This document shows positions 25,842 to 34,524 of a stretch of DNA of 64,000 nt, piece by piece; within the stretch, counting starts at the first letter, position 1, and every line of letters begins with the position of its first letter. The notes under the pieces are model-generated. The model saw only the letters and a program-made list of their open reading frames with translations, was not told where the DNA came from and did no database searches. Both the position numbers and the translations under genes were made by a program. The DNA lies in the NCBI RefSeq assembly GCF_016864375.1, contig NZ_CP069355.1, forward strand, positions 1 to 64,000. The letters run 5' to 3'. Source of the stretch: Microvirga sp. VF16 (GTDB lineage: Bacteria; Pseudomonadota; Alphaproteobacteria; Rhizobiales; Beijerinckiaceae).

Positions 25842-26696
25842 TCAAGTGCCCATAGAGCGCACAGTAATCTGTTCTGTTGAGCTATCCTCGATAACAGTAG
25901 TCGATTGAGATGAGATAACAGTTAGCCGCCGCCGGGATTGACGTTCAATAATAATTCCTCTGGGCGTCCTCTCCATGACAGTGCTGTTCACGGCTATGTT
26001 GTGTAGACGGTCTCCAAAGAGACGGCTCATGGGCTCATAGTCGGGAAACTCTTCCGGCGAAGCCTTATGTGCATAGACCCGCCCTACGAGGGTTGCGATC
26101 CAATCAGCCGCCTGCATGCTCTGGTTGAGGTAGCTTTCAACTTCAAATGGCGGGCTGATGAGACGCCTTGCCGGCGCTTCGCCAAACATGGTCTTGGCTG
26201 CCGTTTCAAGCAATTCCTTGCGCGCAGAGTGCTCATCAATCACAAGAGCGAAGTTCTCCCCAATCTGCTCACAGTAATTATCGATCTTCCTGATCGCGTG
26301 AGACAGAATGGTTTTGTATAGACCCATAGAGTTGAGGTCTGTTCTGTTTTTGATCTTCTCTCGGCCATAATAAAAAACAGCCCCATCATCCCGATGGAGC
26401 CTATTCATCATTCGGTAAATTGTTCGTCTGATATTCGGATACTGCTCTACAGGTCGAGGGCGGAGAAAGGATGTGCCTTTCTTCTCCCACTGAGAAGCCA
26501 TCTTACCTGATCGGATAATTTCCTCTGAGAAGAGGAGCTCTTTTTGTTGGAGGAAGAACGAAGCGAACGGCCGGATCGCAGGTTCGGGCAGCAGAATCCC
26601 AGCAAGCCCGAAAACAGGACTTTCATTATAGACCGGCGCAGATCGGCCAAAGTAGGGGCCGATATGGCCAAACTCATCAATGTAAGCGAAGATCAT
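25842..26696 (-). CDS. DUF3800 domain protein
   Basis: A 284-residue protein beginning IFAYIDEFGHIGPYF, the acidic YxDE motif opening of DUF3800. A later ALVIDEHSARKELLE strand and an HNIAVNSTVMERTPRG tail fit the RNase H-like layout inferred for this family. DUF3800 genes are common on phages and plasmids and may be nuclease-like, but no activity is established here. The ATG at 26696 precedes the domain directly; an ATG at 26750 would add 18 residues. The iteron-like repeats lie just past its 3' end. Confidence 0.7.
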   Translation of the reverse strand: MIFAYIDEFGHIGPYFGRSAPVYNESPVFGLAGILLPEPAIRPFASFFLQQKELLFSEEIIRSGKMASQWEKKGTSFLRPRPVEQYPNIRRTIYRMMNRLHRDDGAVFYYGREKIKNRTDLNSMGLYKTILSHAIRKIDNYCEQIGENFALVIDEHSARKELLETAAKTMFGEAPARRLISPPFEVESYLNQSMQAADWIATLVGRVYAHKASPEEFPDYEPMSRLFGDRLHNIAVNSTVMERTPRGIIIERQSRRRLTVISSQSTTVIEDSSTEQITVRSMGT

Positions 26697-26996
26697 AAAC
26701 TCAGAAGCCCGCGTCGTTAGACGCGGGCCCTGGAATGAGCGCGGGGCCATATCCGCCCCGCATCTCCGAGTACATAACTATCGAACCCCAGCCCGCGTTT
26801 CAACTGTTTTTATGGCTGAATCCCCCACCCGTTGCAACATGACGGTGTCAGGCATTAGGGCCGCATCCTGAATATGGGGTGATTTCCCTTGCTTTTCAAC
26901 GGAAAGCCAGCCGTTCCAACGTTGCGAAAAAGGTAATCACAAGGTCTTGAGGTACCTCAAAATGCTGTTCCTTCAGCTGCACCACCAGGCCAGTAC
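26697..26996. other. Intergenic stretch upstream of the DUF3800 gene
   Basis: About 300 bp without a convincing gene. It must hold the promoter of the minus-strand DUF3800 gene; no consensus elements stand out. The composition is less GC-rich than that of the neighbouring transfer genes. Confidence 0.3.
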
Positions 26997-27257
26997 CTAA
27001 TTCCGGATTGAATCGTGCCTGGCCTCGATCTCTGCCACGACAATCTGCAAACGAGCCTTCTCGTGCTTCTCATGCAGTTCAAGATAGCGGTCCCGCTCTT
27101 CGGAGCTCTTGCTCTCTAGGTTCTCGGGCCGCGTGAAGGCATAGAACTCGGCGCTTTCCTCCGCCGTCAGTCCGATGAAGACCTCTCGGCCTTCGCTATC
27201 GGTCGAGAGCATCCGCATGTCGTCCAGGTAGGCCCGCTCGGCTGGACTGAAATCCAT
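26997..27257 (-). CDS. Small hypothetical protein
   Basis: An 86-residue charged, helical protein (MDFSPAERAYLDDMRMLSTD at the start; a C-terminal helix with ELHEKHEKARLQIVVAEIEA). Not recognised. Its start follows the stop of the gene at 27259 by one base, so the two form an operon. Confidence 0.55.
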   Translation of the reverse strand: MDFSPAERAYLDDMRMLSTDSEGREVFIGLTAEESAEFYAFTRPENLESKSSEERDRYLELHEKHEKARLQIVVAEIEARHDSIRN

Positions 27258-27258
27258 C

Positions 27259-27474
27259 TTATACAGCTCCAAGGAAACCGGAGATATTGTAATCAGGTTC
27301 ATCCTCGCCCTCGGCAATGACAGCATCCAGAGCCTCGATGGCAGTGTGAACCTGGACCAGCTTCTGTATCCGGTCATCGTGGTGAGGGCCGCCAACCCAA
27401 TAGGCTTCTTGGCGCCGGCGTTCGACCAGCTCAGCCCGCAGCTTCTTCAGATCCTCGACTGTCTTCCCGGCCAT
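27259..27474 (-). CDS. Small hypothetical protein
   Basis: A 71-residue protein with an N-terminal coiled-coil-like helix (VEDLKKLRAELVERRRQEAY) and a second helix (VQVHTAIEALDAVIAEGED). Not recognised. GAGTGAGAA upstream of the ATG at 27474 can act as ribosome-binding site. It is the first gene of a two-gene unit with the gene at 26997. Confidence 0.55.
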   Translation of the reverse strand: MAGKTVEDLKKLRAELVERRRQEAYWVGGPHHDDRIQKLVQVHTAIEALDAVIAEGEDEPDYNISGFLGAV

Positions 27475-27785
27475 TTCTCACTCCTTAGGTTTTGTCTTTT
27501 TCGCACTCTTGTGGGATGTCAGTTTTCGTGACGACTTGGCCAAGGGCTTTAAGGTCTCTGCGGCTTGCTTTGCCTCTGTTTCCTGTTGATCAGCCTTTTG
27601 GTGACGTGGCCGCCGAAGTAGGATGGCCCTGAAGGGAGCCGCCGCTCTATCAAGATCCTCGATGATTCAGTCAGACACGCGATGATGCTGCACGCCCGTG
27701 AAGCCTATAGAGCGCTCGGCGGCACCGATGCGGAATGGATTGGACGTTCAATCCCCATGGGGCCACGCGAGCTCACTCACCAGTC
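27475..27785. other. Intergenic stretch, possible gene remnant
   Basis: About 310 bp without an intact gene. A plus-strand segment around 27665-27735 reads like a protein fragment (HAREAYRALGGTDAEWIG) but has no start or family I can name, so it may be a decayed open frame. Confidence 0.3.
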
Positions 27786-28355
27786 TTAGTCGATCGGGAA
27801 GCTGCGGGTTTTATCTCGCTCTAATCGGGCTTGCACTTCAGCAAGACGGCGGTCGGCAACTGTGCCGATAGCCTCTCTGATTTGCGGTTTCAGCCCTTCC
27901 ATCTCTTTGCGAAGACGATCAAGGTTTTCGGATACCCTCGCGATGAAAGAATCCACGTTCTTATCGAGGCTATCGTCGTCATAGAAAGTCGCGATTAAGC
28001 CGCCCGTACCGGTACTTGCAGGTATTTCTATGACGTTGCTGTGTGAAGGCGCAATGTGCAGGCTCTTTGGATAGCCTTCCATTGGGATTGTTACGTCGAT
28101 TACAGACACCTGTACATCACGAACATCACCGTAATCTCTGACCTGACGCGTCTCTATGCGTCTCTTTCCTCGCCGTCCTTCCGGCTTAAGCGTGGCAACC
28201 ACGAAGCGAAAGCCATTTGCCACCTCATCTAGCTTAGCTGATAGGTCGGCACTTAGAAGGTCCTTCTCAGAGATGGCTTCAGCCCTGGCAACTGCCTCTC
28301 TGATTTTCTCGTCTCGAAAATTATGGAAGCTTTCTTGAAACAATCTTTCTCTCAT
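27786..28355 (-). CDS. Hypothetical protein
   Basis: A 189-residue protein that I do not recognise. The N-terminus is helical and charged (FRDEKIREAVARAEAIS). The middle is beta-rich with IETRQVRDYGDVRDVQVSVI, and the last 60 residues form a long coiled coil (NLDRLRKEMEGLKPQIREAI). It stands alone on the minus strand, 180 bp from the tRNA-like remnant. Confidence 0.55.
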   Translation of the reverse strand: MRERLFQESFHNFRDEKIREAVARAEAISEKDLLSADLSAKLDEVANGFRFVVATLKPEGRRGKRRIETRQVRDYGDVRDVQVSVIDVTIPMEGYPKSLHIAPSHSNVIEIPASTGTGGLIATFYDDDSLDKNVDSFIARVSENLDRLRKEMEGLKPQIREAIGTVADRRLAEVQARLERDKTRSFPID

Positions 28356-28534
28356 TCTTCACCTTTGTGCGAATCGGATCGCCGCGAAGATTGTTTCGGA
28401 TCGGCAGTTCAACCGTAAGAACGGATTCGTCTAATCCACAGATGTAGAGCCGGCCTCTCCGCCGGTGTGGTGACCATATGGTGACACCGGCATCGCTGCC
28501 TAATCACCTATTACCGCTAAGTTTTTAAGAAGAT

Positions 28535-28611
28535 TGGCGCACCCGACGCGATTCGAACGTGTGGCCTTTGCCTTCGGAGGGGTAGCGCTCTAGCCAACTG
28601 AACCAACGCGC
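28535..28611 (-). tRNA. Degenerate tRNA-Arg(CCG)-like sequence
   Basis: On the minus strand this 77-nt stretch has tRNA length, ends in CCA, and keeps the T-loop core GTTCGAATC, a D-arm (GGTTCAGTTGGCTAGAGC) and an anticodon loop CTCCGAA that would read CCG (Arg). The acceptor stem has two mismatches, the T-stem one and the anticodon stem two, and the 5' half is most diverged. Function is doubtful. Its 5' end touches the relaxase stop codon, as if an integration or recombination event joined them. Confidence 0.5.
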
Positions 28612-31600
28612 TATGGTCGGTGCCTGGGTTTATTGGTCTCATGGCGTCGCTCCTTGGGATGGTTGCCCGCCTGCTGTCGATCGAATTTGGCAGTCTCGGG
28701 CTCAGCGGTCTTCGCCTCCGGCTTTGCCGGTTGCTCCTGCTGCACCTGGCGCACAACCTCCGTCTGCCACACGCCGCGCTCAACGGCCTTCTCCTCACGG
28801 TGGGTGACTTCGCCAGTTTTCTCGTCCTTCACGGGAACCGGTTTCGTCACATGCTCGATGCCAAGATACTGCGCCTTCACGGTATCGCCAGGTTGTGCGT
28901 CGGCCGCCTTGAGATCCTTGGCAACCTGAACGCTCCAGATCCGGTGAACGCGGCCATCCTCGGTCCGAAGATCGACATATGGTGAAACGTCGTTCTTCGG
29001 ATCGTCTTTATAACGGCCCTCCCCGATCGATACCAGAACGCCCACCATAGCCGGCCGCTCGGCGCTGTCCTTCTCCGGCTTGGCGGTCGGGGCGGCCTCG
29101 GTCTTTGCCGTCGAGGCTTCCGGTCTGCTGGCGGTTTCCGCCTTGGCCTCCGGTGCTGCGCTCGAGGTCGGTTTTTGCGCGGGGGCGTCTTTCGCCTTCT
29201 CCGTCTGCAGTGCGGCCTCGCGGACCTCCGCGGTTTCCTTCGCAGCCTCCAGCTTGCCAAGACGCTGCCGCTCGGCAGCGATCCGCTCTTGCAGTTCGGG
29301 GTTCGTGATCTTGAAGCCGTGTTCGGCGGCAAGGCTTACAACCATGCTCTTGTACTCGTCATTGCCCTTGATCGTTAGACCCTCCCACTTTTCAGAGGAC
29401 AGCTGCAGAGCGGCGCGAACCGTCTCCCGGTCCTTCCAGTCGTGGATTTTCACCTGCTTACCGTTGTCCACGAAAGCCAGCTTCTCGCCCGTCGGCGTCT
29501 CGCGGAAATAGTGGACCTCTGTTCCCTTGGCCTTCGAGCGGAAGCCCTCAACGCTATTCGGCCTGGGCTCAACATAACGGTCGCCCTCAATGTCCGGACG
29601 GCGGCTCTCGGCCTGCTTGCGCTTCTCGGCAAGTGCCGTCTCAAGATCCTGAATGGCCTCCTTCGCCGTCTCTGCGAGGGCTGGGCGCGCCTCCGCGGGA
29701 GCAGCCTGAATCAAGGCGGCGATATTAGTCTTCATGGAGTCAACCGTGCTCTCCATCCGCTCAAGTGTCGGCATGGTGGGCTTTCCTTTCTGCTCAGACT
29801 GGATCTCGGATTGCCGCTCGGCGCGCTCGATGGCCGTGCGGGTGCGTTCTTGAAGCTCCACCACCCTGCGCTCCGGCACGGGGGTCAACGGCTGCTGTCG
29901 TGCGGCCAGATCGCGGCTGACCGTGACATAAGCCTCGGGATTGGTGCGGGACGGCGTGACTTCGGACAGGCGCGACCGGGGCACGTCCACGTAAGAGACG
30001 CTGCCCTTGAACGATGCCGCCAATGTCTCGGCGGTGGCGCGATCTCGCGCAAACAGCGGCGCGCTCGATGGTGGAGCTCCCGGCTTCTCGGCGCGGTAAA
30101 GCCGGATGCTATCGGGGGCTAGGGTCGGCTCGGGGCTCGAGGCCTGGGCAATCGCCACAGCTTGCCAACCGCGCGCAACCTCATTGGCGCGCTTGCGGCC
30201 CTCCTCGCGGGTGGGAATGTGAATGGCGCGGGTCTTTGCTGCCTCGACGCGACGGCGGGCGCTCTCGGGGGCGGTGCCGCGCTCGAGGCGGCGAATGTCC
30301 TTGAGCTTGTAGCCCGGAACATGGGCCTGCTCGAACCGGCTCACGGCTTCCATGGGGATGTTCCGCTGACGGGCTTCCTCGGCCAGCGTCTCGCGCCAAC
30401 GCTGCAGATCCTGAATGCGGGGATCCATTTTCTTGCCGTGGCTGTCCCGCATTCTCACAGCAGTATGAACGTGAATGTGCTGCCGGTTGGTGTGGAGGGC
30501 GAACACGTATTCCCGGCCCCCAAACTCCCGGTCCAGGGTGGCACGAACGGCATCCACGAAAGCCGCTGTGTCGGTGCCGGGTTTGGCCGAAAAGATGATA
30601 TGCGCGATTTCACGCTGATCAGTCGAGCGCAGGTCGCGCTTCCATGACTTCGCCTCGGACCATGCGGCCTCCGCGCTTGCCAGAACCTTGCCCTTGCTGG
30701 TGATGACGGAATGCGCGCCGTTCCTGGAGAGGCGCAAGAGATGCCGGCTTGCACCCTCGACCCCATGCAGGAAGCCCTGAGCCTCGAAGGTGGCTCCGTC
30801 GAAGGAATCCGATAGGCGGCGCTCGAGGGCGCCAAGGGATTTGCGGTTGTCGTAAACCCGAACCACCCTGCCCTGCTCGTCTCTTTGCGAGCTCGCGGCC
30901 GACATCACCACATGCAGCCGCGACTGGCTGCCCTGCTCCTCGATGCGGAAGGCATAGCGATGACCAGCCAGCGCCTCGGCCAAAGCGGCTTGGGCTTCGC
31001 TTTGTGAAACCCCGCCGTTGATCGTGAGAGTGAAGCTCAGAACGTCCTTGGACGGCTCGCGCGCTGGAGTGTCTTCCTGCCAGCGGGCGACAAGCGCCTG
31101 AATCGCCTCCTTGCCTTGAACGTGCGAACCGTCCTGACGCTCAAGCGCCAGCTCGCCATTGTGGCTCTGATAGGTCAGAAGCGCCGACACGCGGGCGCGA
31201 CCACTGGCATAACTCGCGAGTTTCACGACGGCGGCTTGCGATCCCATCGCAAGCGCCGCGCGCTTCACCGCGACCGAACGGACCTCGACCGCATAAGCCT
31301 CCTGCGCGGCTCCAACCGACTGCACGGCGAAGGCCGGACCCGCGGCGAGGATCCCCGCCCCTGCTCCCATGACCTTACGGCGGCGGCGCTCCTCCTCCTC
31401 GGGAGTAACGACAATCCGCGAACCGGACGCAGGAAGATAGCTGGCTGGCCGGGGCGCTGCCGGTGCGGCCGGCACTCCCCGGCTCGAGGCCGAATCCTTC
31501 GGCTTGTTCGAGGACTTGGCCGGGGTCTCCTCATAGAGACCGGCCGCAATGGCATTCGCGTCCCGATTAGCCTGCAATCGAGCCCGCGCCCGAAAGGACA

Positions 31601-31643
31601 GGCCCGCAAAATCGAGACCATCAAAGACGGCAGCATTGATCAT
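28611..31643 (-). CDS. Conjugative relaxase (MOBP-like)
   Basis: A 1010-residue relaxase that nicks oriT and is carried into the recipient covalently bound to DNA. The catalytic region lies around residues 150-420, with candidate tyrosines near SALLTYQSHNG and the metal-binding His cluster at LHTNRQHIHVHTAVRMRD (about residue 390). The C-terminal 400 residues are charged and Ala/Lys-rich, with a small folded domain near the end (GVLVSIGEGRYKDDPKN), perhaps carrying the secretion signal for VirD4. It overlaps the MobC-like gene by 4 bp. No helicase motifs are seen. Confidence 0.85.
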   Translation of the reverse strand: MINAAVFDGLDFAGLSFRARARLQANRDANAIAAGLYEETPAKSSNKPKDSASSRGVPAAPAAPRPASYLPASGSRIVVTPEEEERRRRKVMGAGAGILAAGPAFAVQSVGAAQEAYAVEVRSVAVKRAALAMGSQAAVVKLASYASGRARVSALLTYQSHNGELALERQDGSHVQGKEAIQALVARWQEDTPAREPSKDVLSFTLTINGGVSQSEAQAALAEALAGHRYAFRIEEQGSQSRLHVVMSAASSQRDEQGRVVRVYDNRKSLGALERRLSDSFDGATFEAQGFLHGVEGASRHLLRLSRNGAHSVITSKGKVLASAEAAWSEAKSWKRDLRSTDQREIAHIIFSAKPGTDTAAFVDAVRATLDREFGGREYVFALHTNRQHIHVHTAVRMRDSHGKKMDPRIQDLQRWRETLAEEARQRNIPMEAVSRFEQAHVPGYKLKDIRRLERGTAPESARRRVEAAKTRAIHIPTREEGRKRANEVARGWQAVAIAQASSPEPTLAPDSIRLYRAEKPGAPPSSAPLFARDRATAETLAASFKGSVSYVDVPRSRLSEVTPSRTNPEAYVTVSRDLAARQQPLTPVPERRVVELQERTRTAIERAERQSEIQSEQKGKPTMPTLERMESTVDSMKTNIAALIQAAPAEARPALAETAKEAIQDLETALAEKRKQAESRRPDIEGDRYVEPRPNSVEGFRSKAKGTEVHYFRETPTGEKLAFVDNGKQVKIHDWKDRETVRAALQLSSEKWEGLTIKGNDEYKSMVVSLAAEHGFKITNPELQERIAAERQRLGKLEAAKETAEVREAALQTEKAKDAPAQKPTSSAAPEAKAETASRPEASTAKTEAAPTAKPEKDSAERPAMVGVLVSIGEGRYKDDPKNDVSPYVDLRTEDGRVHRIWSVQVAKDLKAADAQPGDTVKAQYLGIEHVTKPVPVKDEKTGEVTHREEKAVERGVWQTEVVRQVQQEQPAKPEAKTAEPETAKFDRQQAGNHPKERRHETNKPRHRP

Positions 31644-32083
31644 GCCTGCTCATCCTGGAGGGCTTCGAGCGCCCATTTCCGCGACCGCGCGACCATCGAC
31701 ACATAGAGCTGATCGTAAGCCTGAATGGCGCCGGCGATGTCCTCCAACACCGTGCGCAACGTCGCGTCGGGCGGAACAAGACCCTGGTTCATGGCGCGCG
31801 CGACCTGATTGAGGTTCACACCCACAGCGCGGGTTTGAGCGGAAAGCTCTTCAATCGCCGCTTTTGCCTTGCCGTCAAACGTCGGGCCAAGTCCTCCTGC
31901 GGCACGCACCAGACGGCGCAATCCCTCGCTTTCGCTGACATTGGATGCCTTGCACTCGGCGGCAAAACGCGCTCGCTCGCTCGGCTGGAGCCGAACCTTA
32001 ATCACGTCGCTGCGCGTCTCCTTCGCCGTCAAAATCTCGGTCCTTTGTGAACGCGGGAGGCTCCGGTTGCCGTCTCGTGGCAA
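31640..32083 (-). CDS. mobC: MobC-like relaxosome accessory protein
   Basis: A 147-residue protein with an N-terminal ribbon-helix-helix-like stretch (VIKVRLQPSERARFAAECKA) and the MobC signature GVNLNQVARAMNQG (about residue 95). MobC helps the relaxase melt and recognise oriT. It lies immediately upstream of, and overlaps, the relaxase gene. oriT is expected in the 480-bp gap upstream. Confidence 0.78.
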   Translation of the reverse strand: MPRDGNRSLPRSQRTEILTAKETRSDVIKVRLQPSERARFAAECKASNVSESEGLRRLVRAAGGLGPTFDGKAKAAIEELSAQTRAVGVNLNQVARAMNQGLVPPDATLRTVLEDIAGAIQAYDQLYVSMVARSRKWALEALQDEQA

Positions 32084-32569
32084 CTGCCGGAGCCTCTAAA
32101 CCCGCCTGGTCAGGGCACACGGAAGATCGTGTACCACGATGTTCCCTATCCTGCCATTCAAGAAACAAACTTATGAATTTTTTGCCCCCTGAACCTTCGC
32201 AACATTTTGGGGGTTCAAAAGTCCCGGAATGTTCGAAAGCCGCTCCGGGTTTGGAAACGCCGAAAGTGCAGGAACGCGGCAGATCTTCTGAGCCTCACGA
32301 AGCCTTCTAACCTTCCAAACCTTCGCGACGTGGATAAGTGCGAGAACATATGCAATATTTAATGTGTTATGACATTTTTTATGCCACAACGTATATTGCA
32401 AATTCGAAAGGTTTCGGAAGGCGAAAACTTCTTGGGGTTTCGAGCACCCAAAAGCTTTTGCGGCTGCGGAATGGCGCAAAGCTTCAAAACCTTCGGAATG
32501 CAGAAAAGCTTTGAAACGTCGGCGGGTGGTCGAAGGATTTTTGGCTGCCGGAGGAAGAGGGTGTGAGAG
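32084..32569. promoter_or_regulatory. Candidate centromere (parS)/oriT region with repeated AACCTTCG motifs
   Basis: This non-coding gap separates mobC (minus) from parA (plus). Copies of AACCTTCG or its complement occur at about 32192, 32309, 32318, 32405 (as CGAAAGGTTTCGG), 32488 and 32530. An AT-rich core at 32340-32400 is bounded by the 8-bp inverted repeat TGCAATAT (32351-32358)/ATATTGCA (32393-32400). Repeated short motifs ahead of parA are typical of plasmid centromeres, and the mobC side may hold oriT. Both roles are inference. Confidence 0.55.
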
Positions 32570-33322
32570 ATGGCACAGGTGCCGATTGTTGCGTTTGCGA
32601 CCTCAAAGGGCGGGAGTGGCAAGACCACGAGCTGCATTCTCGTGGCGGGAGAAATCGCCGCCCGCGGCGAGCGCGTGTTGATCCTCGACACGGACCCTCA
32701 GCAGTCCGCCGTCAAATGGTTTAAACGTTGCCAAGCGGCCAATCGCCTGCCGGAGCGGATCGAGGTTGTCTCGTGCTTAGGCGAAGCGGCGCTGGCGGAT
32801 CGCCTCAAGGCGCTGCCAGACGACGGCCTGGTGTTCATTGACGTTCAGGGGATCCTCTCCCCGGTCATGGCGATTGTCGCGGCGCGCGCCAACGTGGTGG
32901 CTGTGCCAAGCCGAGCCAGTCAGCTTGATCTGGAAGAAGCGCTTCCCTTTGTGCAATACACCGCTCACTTCCGGAGCAGCGGGGTGCGGGTGTTCCTCAA
33001 CGAGGTGGAGGGCATTGCCCGGACCACGCAGGTCTTCAAGGACGCGGTTGCCTATCTTCAAGATAACAAGATCCCGTACTTCCGCACCATGTTGCAGCAA
33101 CGGCCCATGTTCCGGGCTATCACCAACGACAAGGGAATGCTCGCAACCTTGGATGCAGACCCGGAGAGTGTGCGCAAGGCTCGCGCGAACGTCGCCGCTC
33201 TGACGGCTGAAATCTTGGACCTTCTGAGCCCGCCTCCTCAACAGCCAGTCGCGGCAGTCGCCGGCGAGGGCGTAGCCGAGCCGGAGACGCGCGAAGCCGC
33301 TCTCGCCGCTGAGGCGGTGTGA
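32570..33322 (+). CDS. parA: ParA-family partition ATPase
   Basis: A 250-residue deviant Walker ATPase. The P-loop KGGSGKTT is at residues 14-21, the A' box LILDTDPQQSAVKW near 46, and the B box GLVFIDVQGIL near 90. It is short and has no N-terminal DNA-binding domain, as in type Ib partition systems, where the small partner represses the operon. It lies just upstream of three ribbon-helix-helix genes, the first overlapping its stop region. Confidence 0.88.
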   Translation: MAQVPIVAFATSKGGSGKTTSCILVAGEIAARGERVLILDTDPQQSAVKWFKRCQAANRLPERIEVVSCLGEAALADRLKALPDDGLVFIDVQGILSPVMAIVAARANVVAVPSRASQLDLEEALPFVQYTAHFRSSGVRVFLNEVEGIARTTQVFKDAVAYLQDNKIPYFRTMLQQRPMFRAITNDKGMLATLDADPESVRKARANVAALTAEILDLLSPPPQQPVAAVAGEGVAEPETREAALAAEAV

Positions 33323-33336
33323 GCCGGGATCATATC

Positions 33337-33771
33337 ATGTCCAAGTTTACGCTGCCTGATCCGGCACTCGGTGGAGGCAAGGAGCTTTCCCTTGATGAAA
33401 TTCTGGCGAAAGGCCGCGAAGCGGCCGCCGCCACAGGGCAGATCATCACAGGCGATAAGCCCGCTGCCCCGCAACCGCCAAAGCCGGAACCCGAGTCTGT
33501 GACAGCGCCCTCTGCCCCGGCCTCGCCTGAGCCTGTTCGATCTTCAAAGCCAGCTGGTGAAGAAACCTCTGCGTCCGGTCCAAAGAAGATGGGGCGGCCG
33601 CCGCGTCCAAAGCCGGACCAAAAGCGGGAGAAGTGGGGCATCCAGATGCGGACGGATTTCGTCCTCGGGGTGCGCCGGATCGCCCTCGATCGACGCGTAT
33701 CGCCCTTCGATGTGCTGGAGGAGGCCGTAGGTGCCTACCTCCAAAACAGATCCACCAAACGGGAATCCTGA
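33337..33771 (+). CDS. ParB-like ribbon-helix-helix partition protein 1
   Basis: A 144-residue protein from the ATG at 33337 (a GTG at 33319 overlapping the parA stop would add 6). A disordered Pro-rich N-terminal arm contains LSLDEILAKGREAAA, which could contact ParA. The C-terminal domain KWGIQMRTDFVLGVRRIALD plus VSPFDVLEEAVGAYLQN is a ribbon-helix-helix fold. It should bind the centromere repeats upstream of parA and act as the partner protein. Two shorter paralogues follow. Confidence 0.72.
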   Translation: MSKFTLPDPALGGGKELSLDEILAKGREAAAATGQIITGDKPAAPQPPKPEPESVTAPSAPASPEPVRSSKPAGEETSASGPKKMGRPPRPKPDQKREKWGIQMRTDFVLGVRRIALDRRVSPFDVLEEAVGAYLQNRSTKRES

Positions 33772-33788
33772 TCTCTCAAGAGGGCCTT

Positions 33789-34013
33789 ACGTCCAGAACG
33801 ACAATCAAGACGAAAGCCGGTGCGGCTGGAACGCGAACCAAGAGGGAAGTAGGATCGAAACCTGCGCCGGAGCGTGTTCGGTGGGATACGATGGTTCGGC
33901 CTGAGTTCCTGCTCGAGATGCGGATGCTCGCTCTGCATCGCCATGTCTCTCCATCTGATGTCCTCGACGATGCCCTCGCCACCTATCTTCGCGCCAATGC
34001 CGCCAAGCGATAG
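33789..34013 (+). CDS. Ribbon-helix-helix paralogue 2, apparent ACG start
   Basis: A 74-residue homologue of its neighbours: VRWDTMVRPEFLLEMRMLAL then VSPSDVLDDALATYLRANAA. No ATG, GTG or TTG stands at the expected start. AGAGGG at 33779-33784 is followed 5 nt later by ACG TCC AGA ACG (33789), aligning with ATG TCT CGA ACC of the next paralogue, so ACG may be a non-canonical or mutated start. A CTG at 33768 is another option, and an ATG at 33891 would give only 40 residues. It may be poorly expressed or a young pseudogene. Confidence 0.55.
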   Translation, partial: TSRTTIKTKAGAAGTRTKREVGSKPAPERVRWDTMVRPEFLLEMRMLALHRHVSPSDVLDDALATYLRANAAKR

Positions 34014-34055
34014 CGGCGGCGGGGCGCTCGAACCTTAAACAGTATGGAGTTTGTG

Positions 34056-34277
34056 ATGTCTCGAACCTCGGCGCGTGGGGCCAAGCCCACGGCCAAAGCC
34101 AAGCGTCCTGGCCGTCCGCCGCTCGATGATGTGAAGCGCGAACGGTGGGGCGCGATGATCCGCCCCGATTTGCTCCTGGGGCTGCGCAAGCTCGCGCTGG
34201 ATCGGGGCGTTTCCCCTTATGTCCTCCTCGATGATGCGGTTGAGGCCCTTCTGAAAAAAGCGGCCACGGCACGATAG
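34056..34277 (+). CDS. Ribbon-helix-helix paralogue 3
   Basis: A 73-residue basic protein from the ATG at 34056, with GGAG at 34047-34050 upstream. A short basic arm (AKPTAKAKRPGRPP) precedes RERWGAMIRPDLLLGLRKLAL and VSPYVLLDDAVEALLKK, the same ribbon-helix-helix domain as the two genes before it. It may form mixed dimers with them or bind the same repeats. Confidence 0.68.
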   Translation: MSRTSARGAKPTAKAKRPGRPPLDDVKRERWGAMIRPDLLLGLRKLALDRGVSPYVLLDDAVEALLKKAATAR

Positions 34278-34289
34278 GGGCTGCGATCT

Positions 34290-34509
34290 GTGAATGTGAT
34301 TTTCCTCACCCGCCGCGATCCGGCGCGCAACATAGCCCGGTTCTATGTGATGTGCCTGGAGCCCGACCTGTTCGGGGCAATCGTGCTGGTGCAGGAATGG
34401 GGAAGGATTGGCGGCCTTACGCGACTGCGAAAGCCGCCGCAAAGCCTGCGCCGTACAACGGCGCGGCAAGATCCGGCGTGGCTATCAGGACGCCGGATCG
34501 TCGTCATGA
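34290..34509 (+). pseudogene. WGR-domain protein remnant (copy 1)
   Basis: From the GTG at 34290 the frame encodes a WGR start (VIFLTRRDPARNIARFYVMC, then LFGAIVLVQEWGRIGG). The expected C-terminal part is in other frames: YATAKAAAK from 34415 and, after one missing base, GKIRRGYQDAGSSS with a stop at 34507. Two indels relative to the fragment at 39033 explain this. WGR domains bind nucleic acid ends in other proteins; this copy is broken. Confidence 0.65.
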
Positions 34510-34524
34510 TGAGTTCGATTTTTC

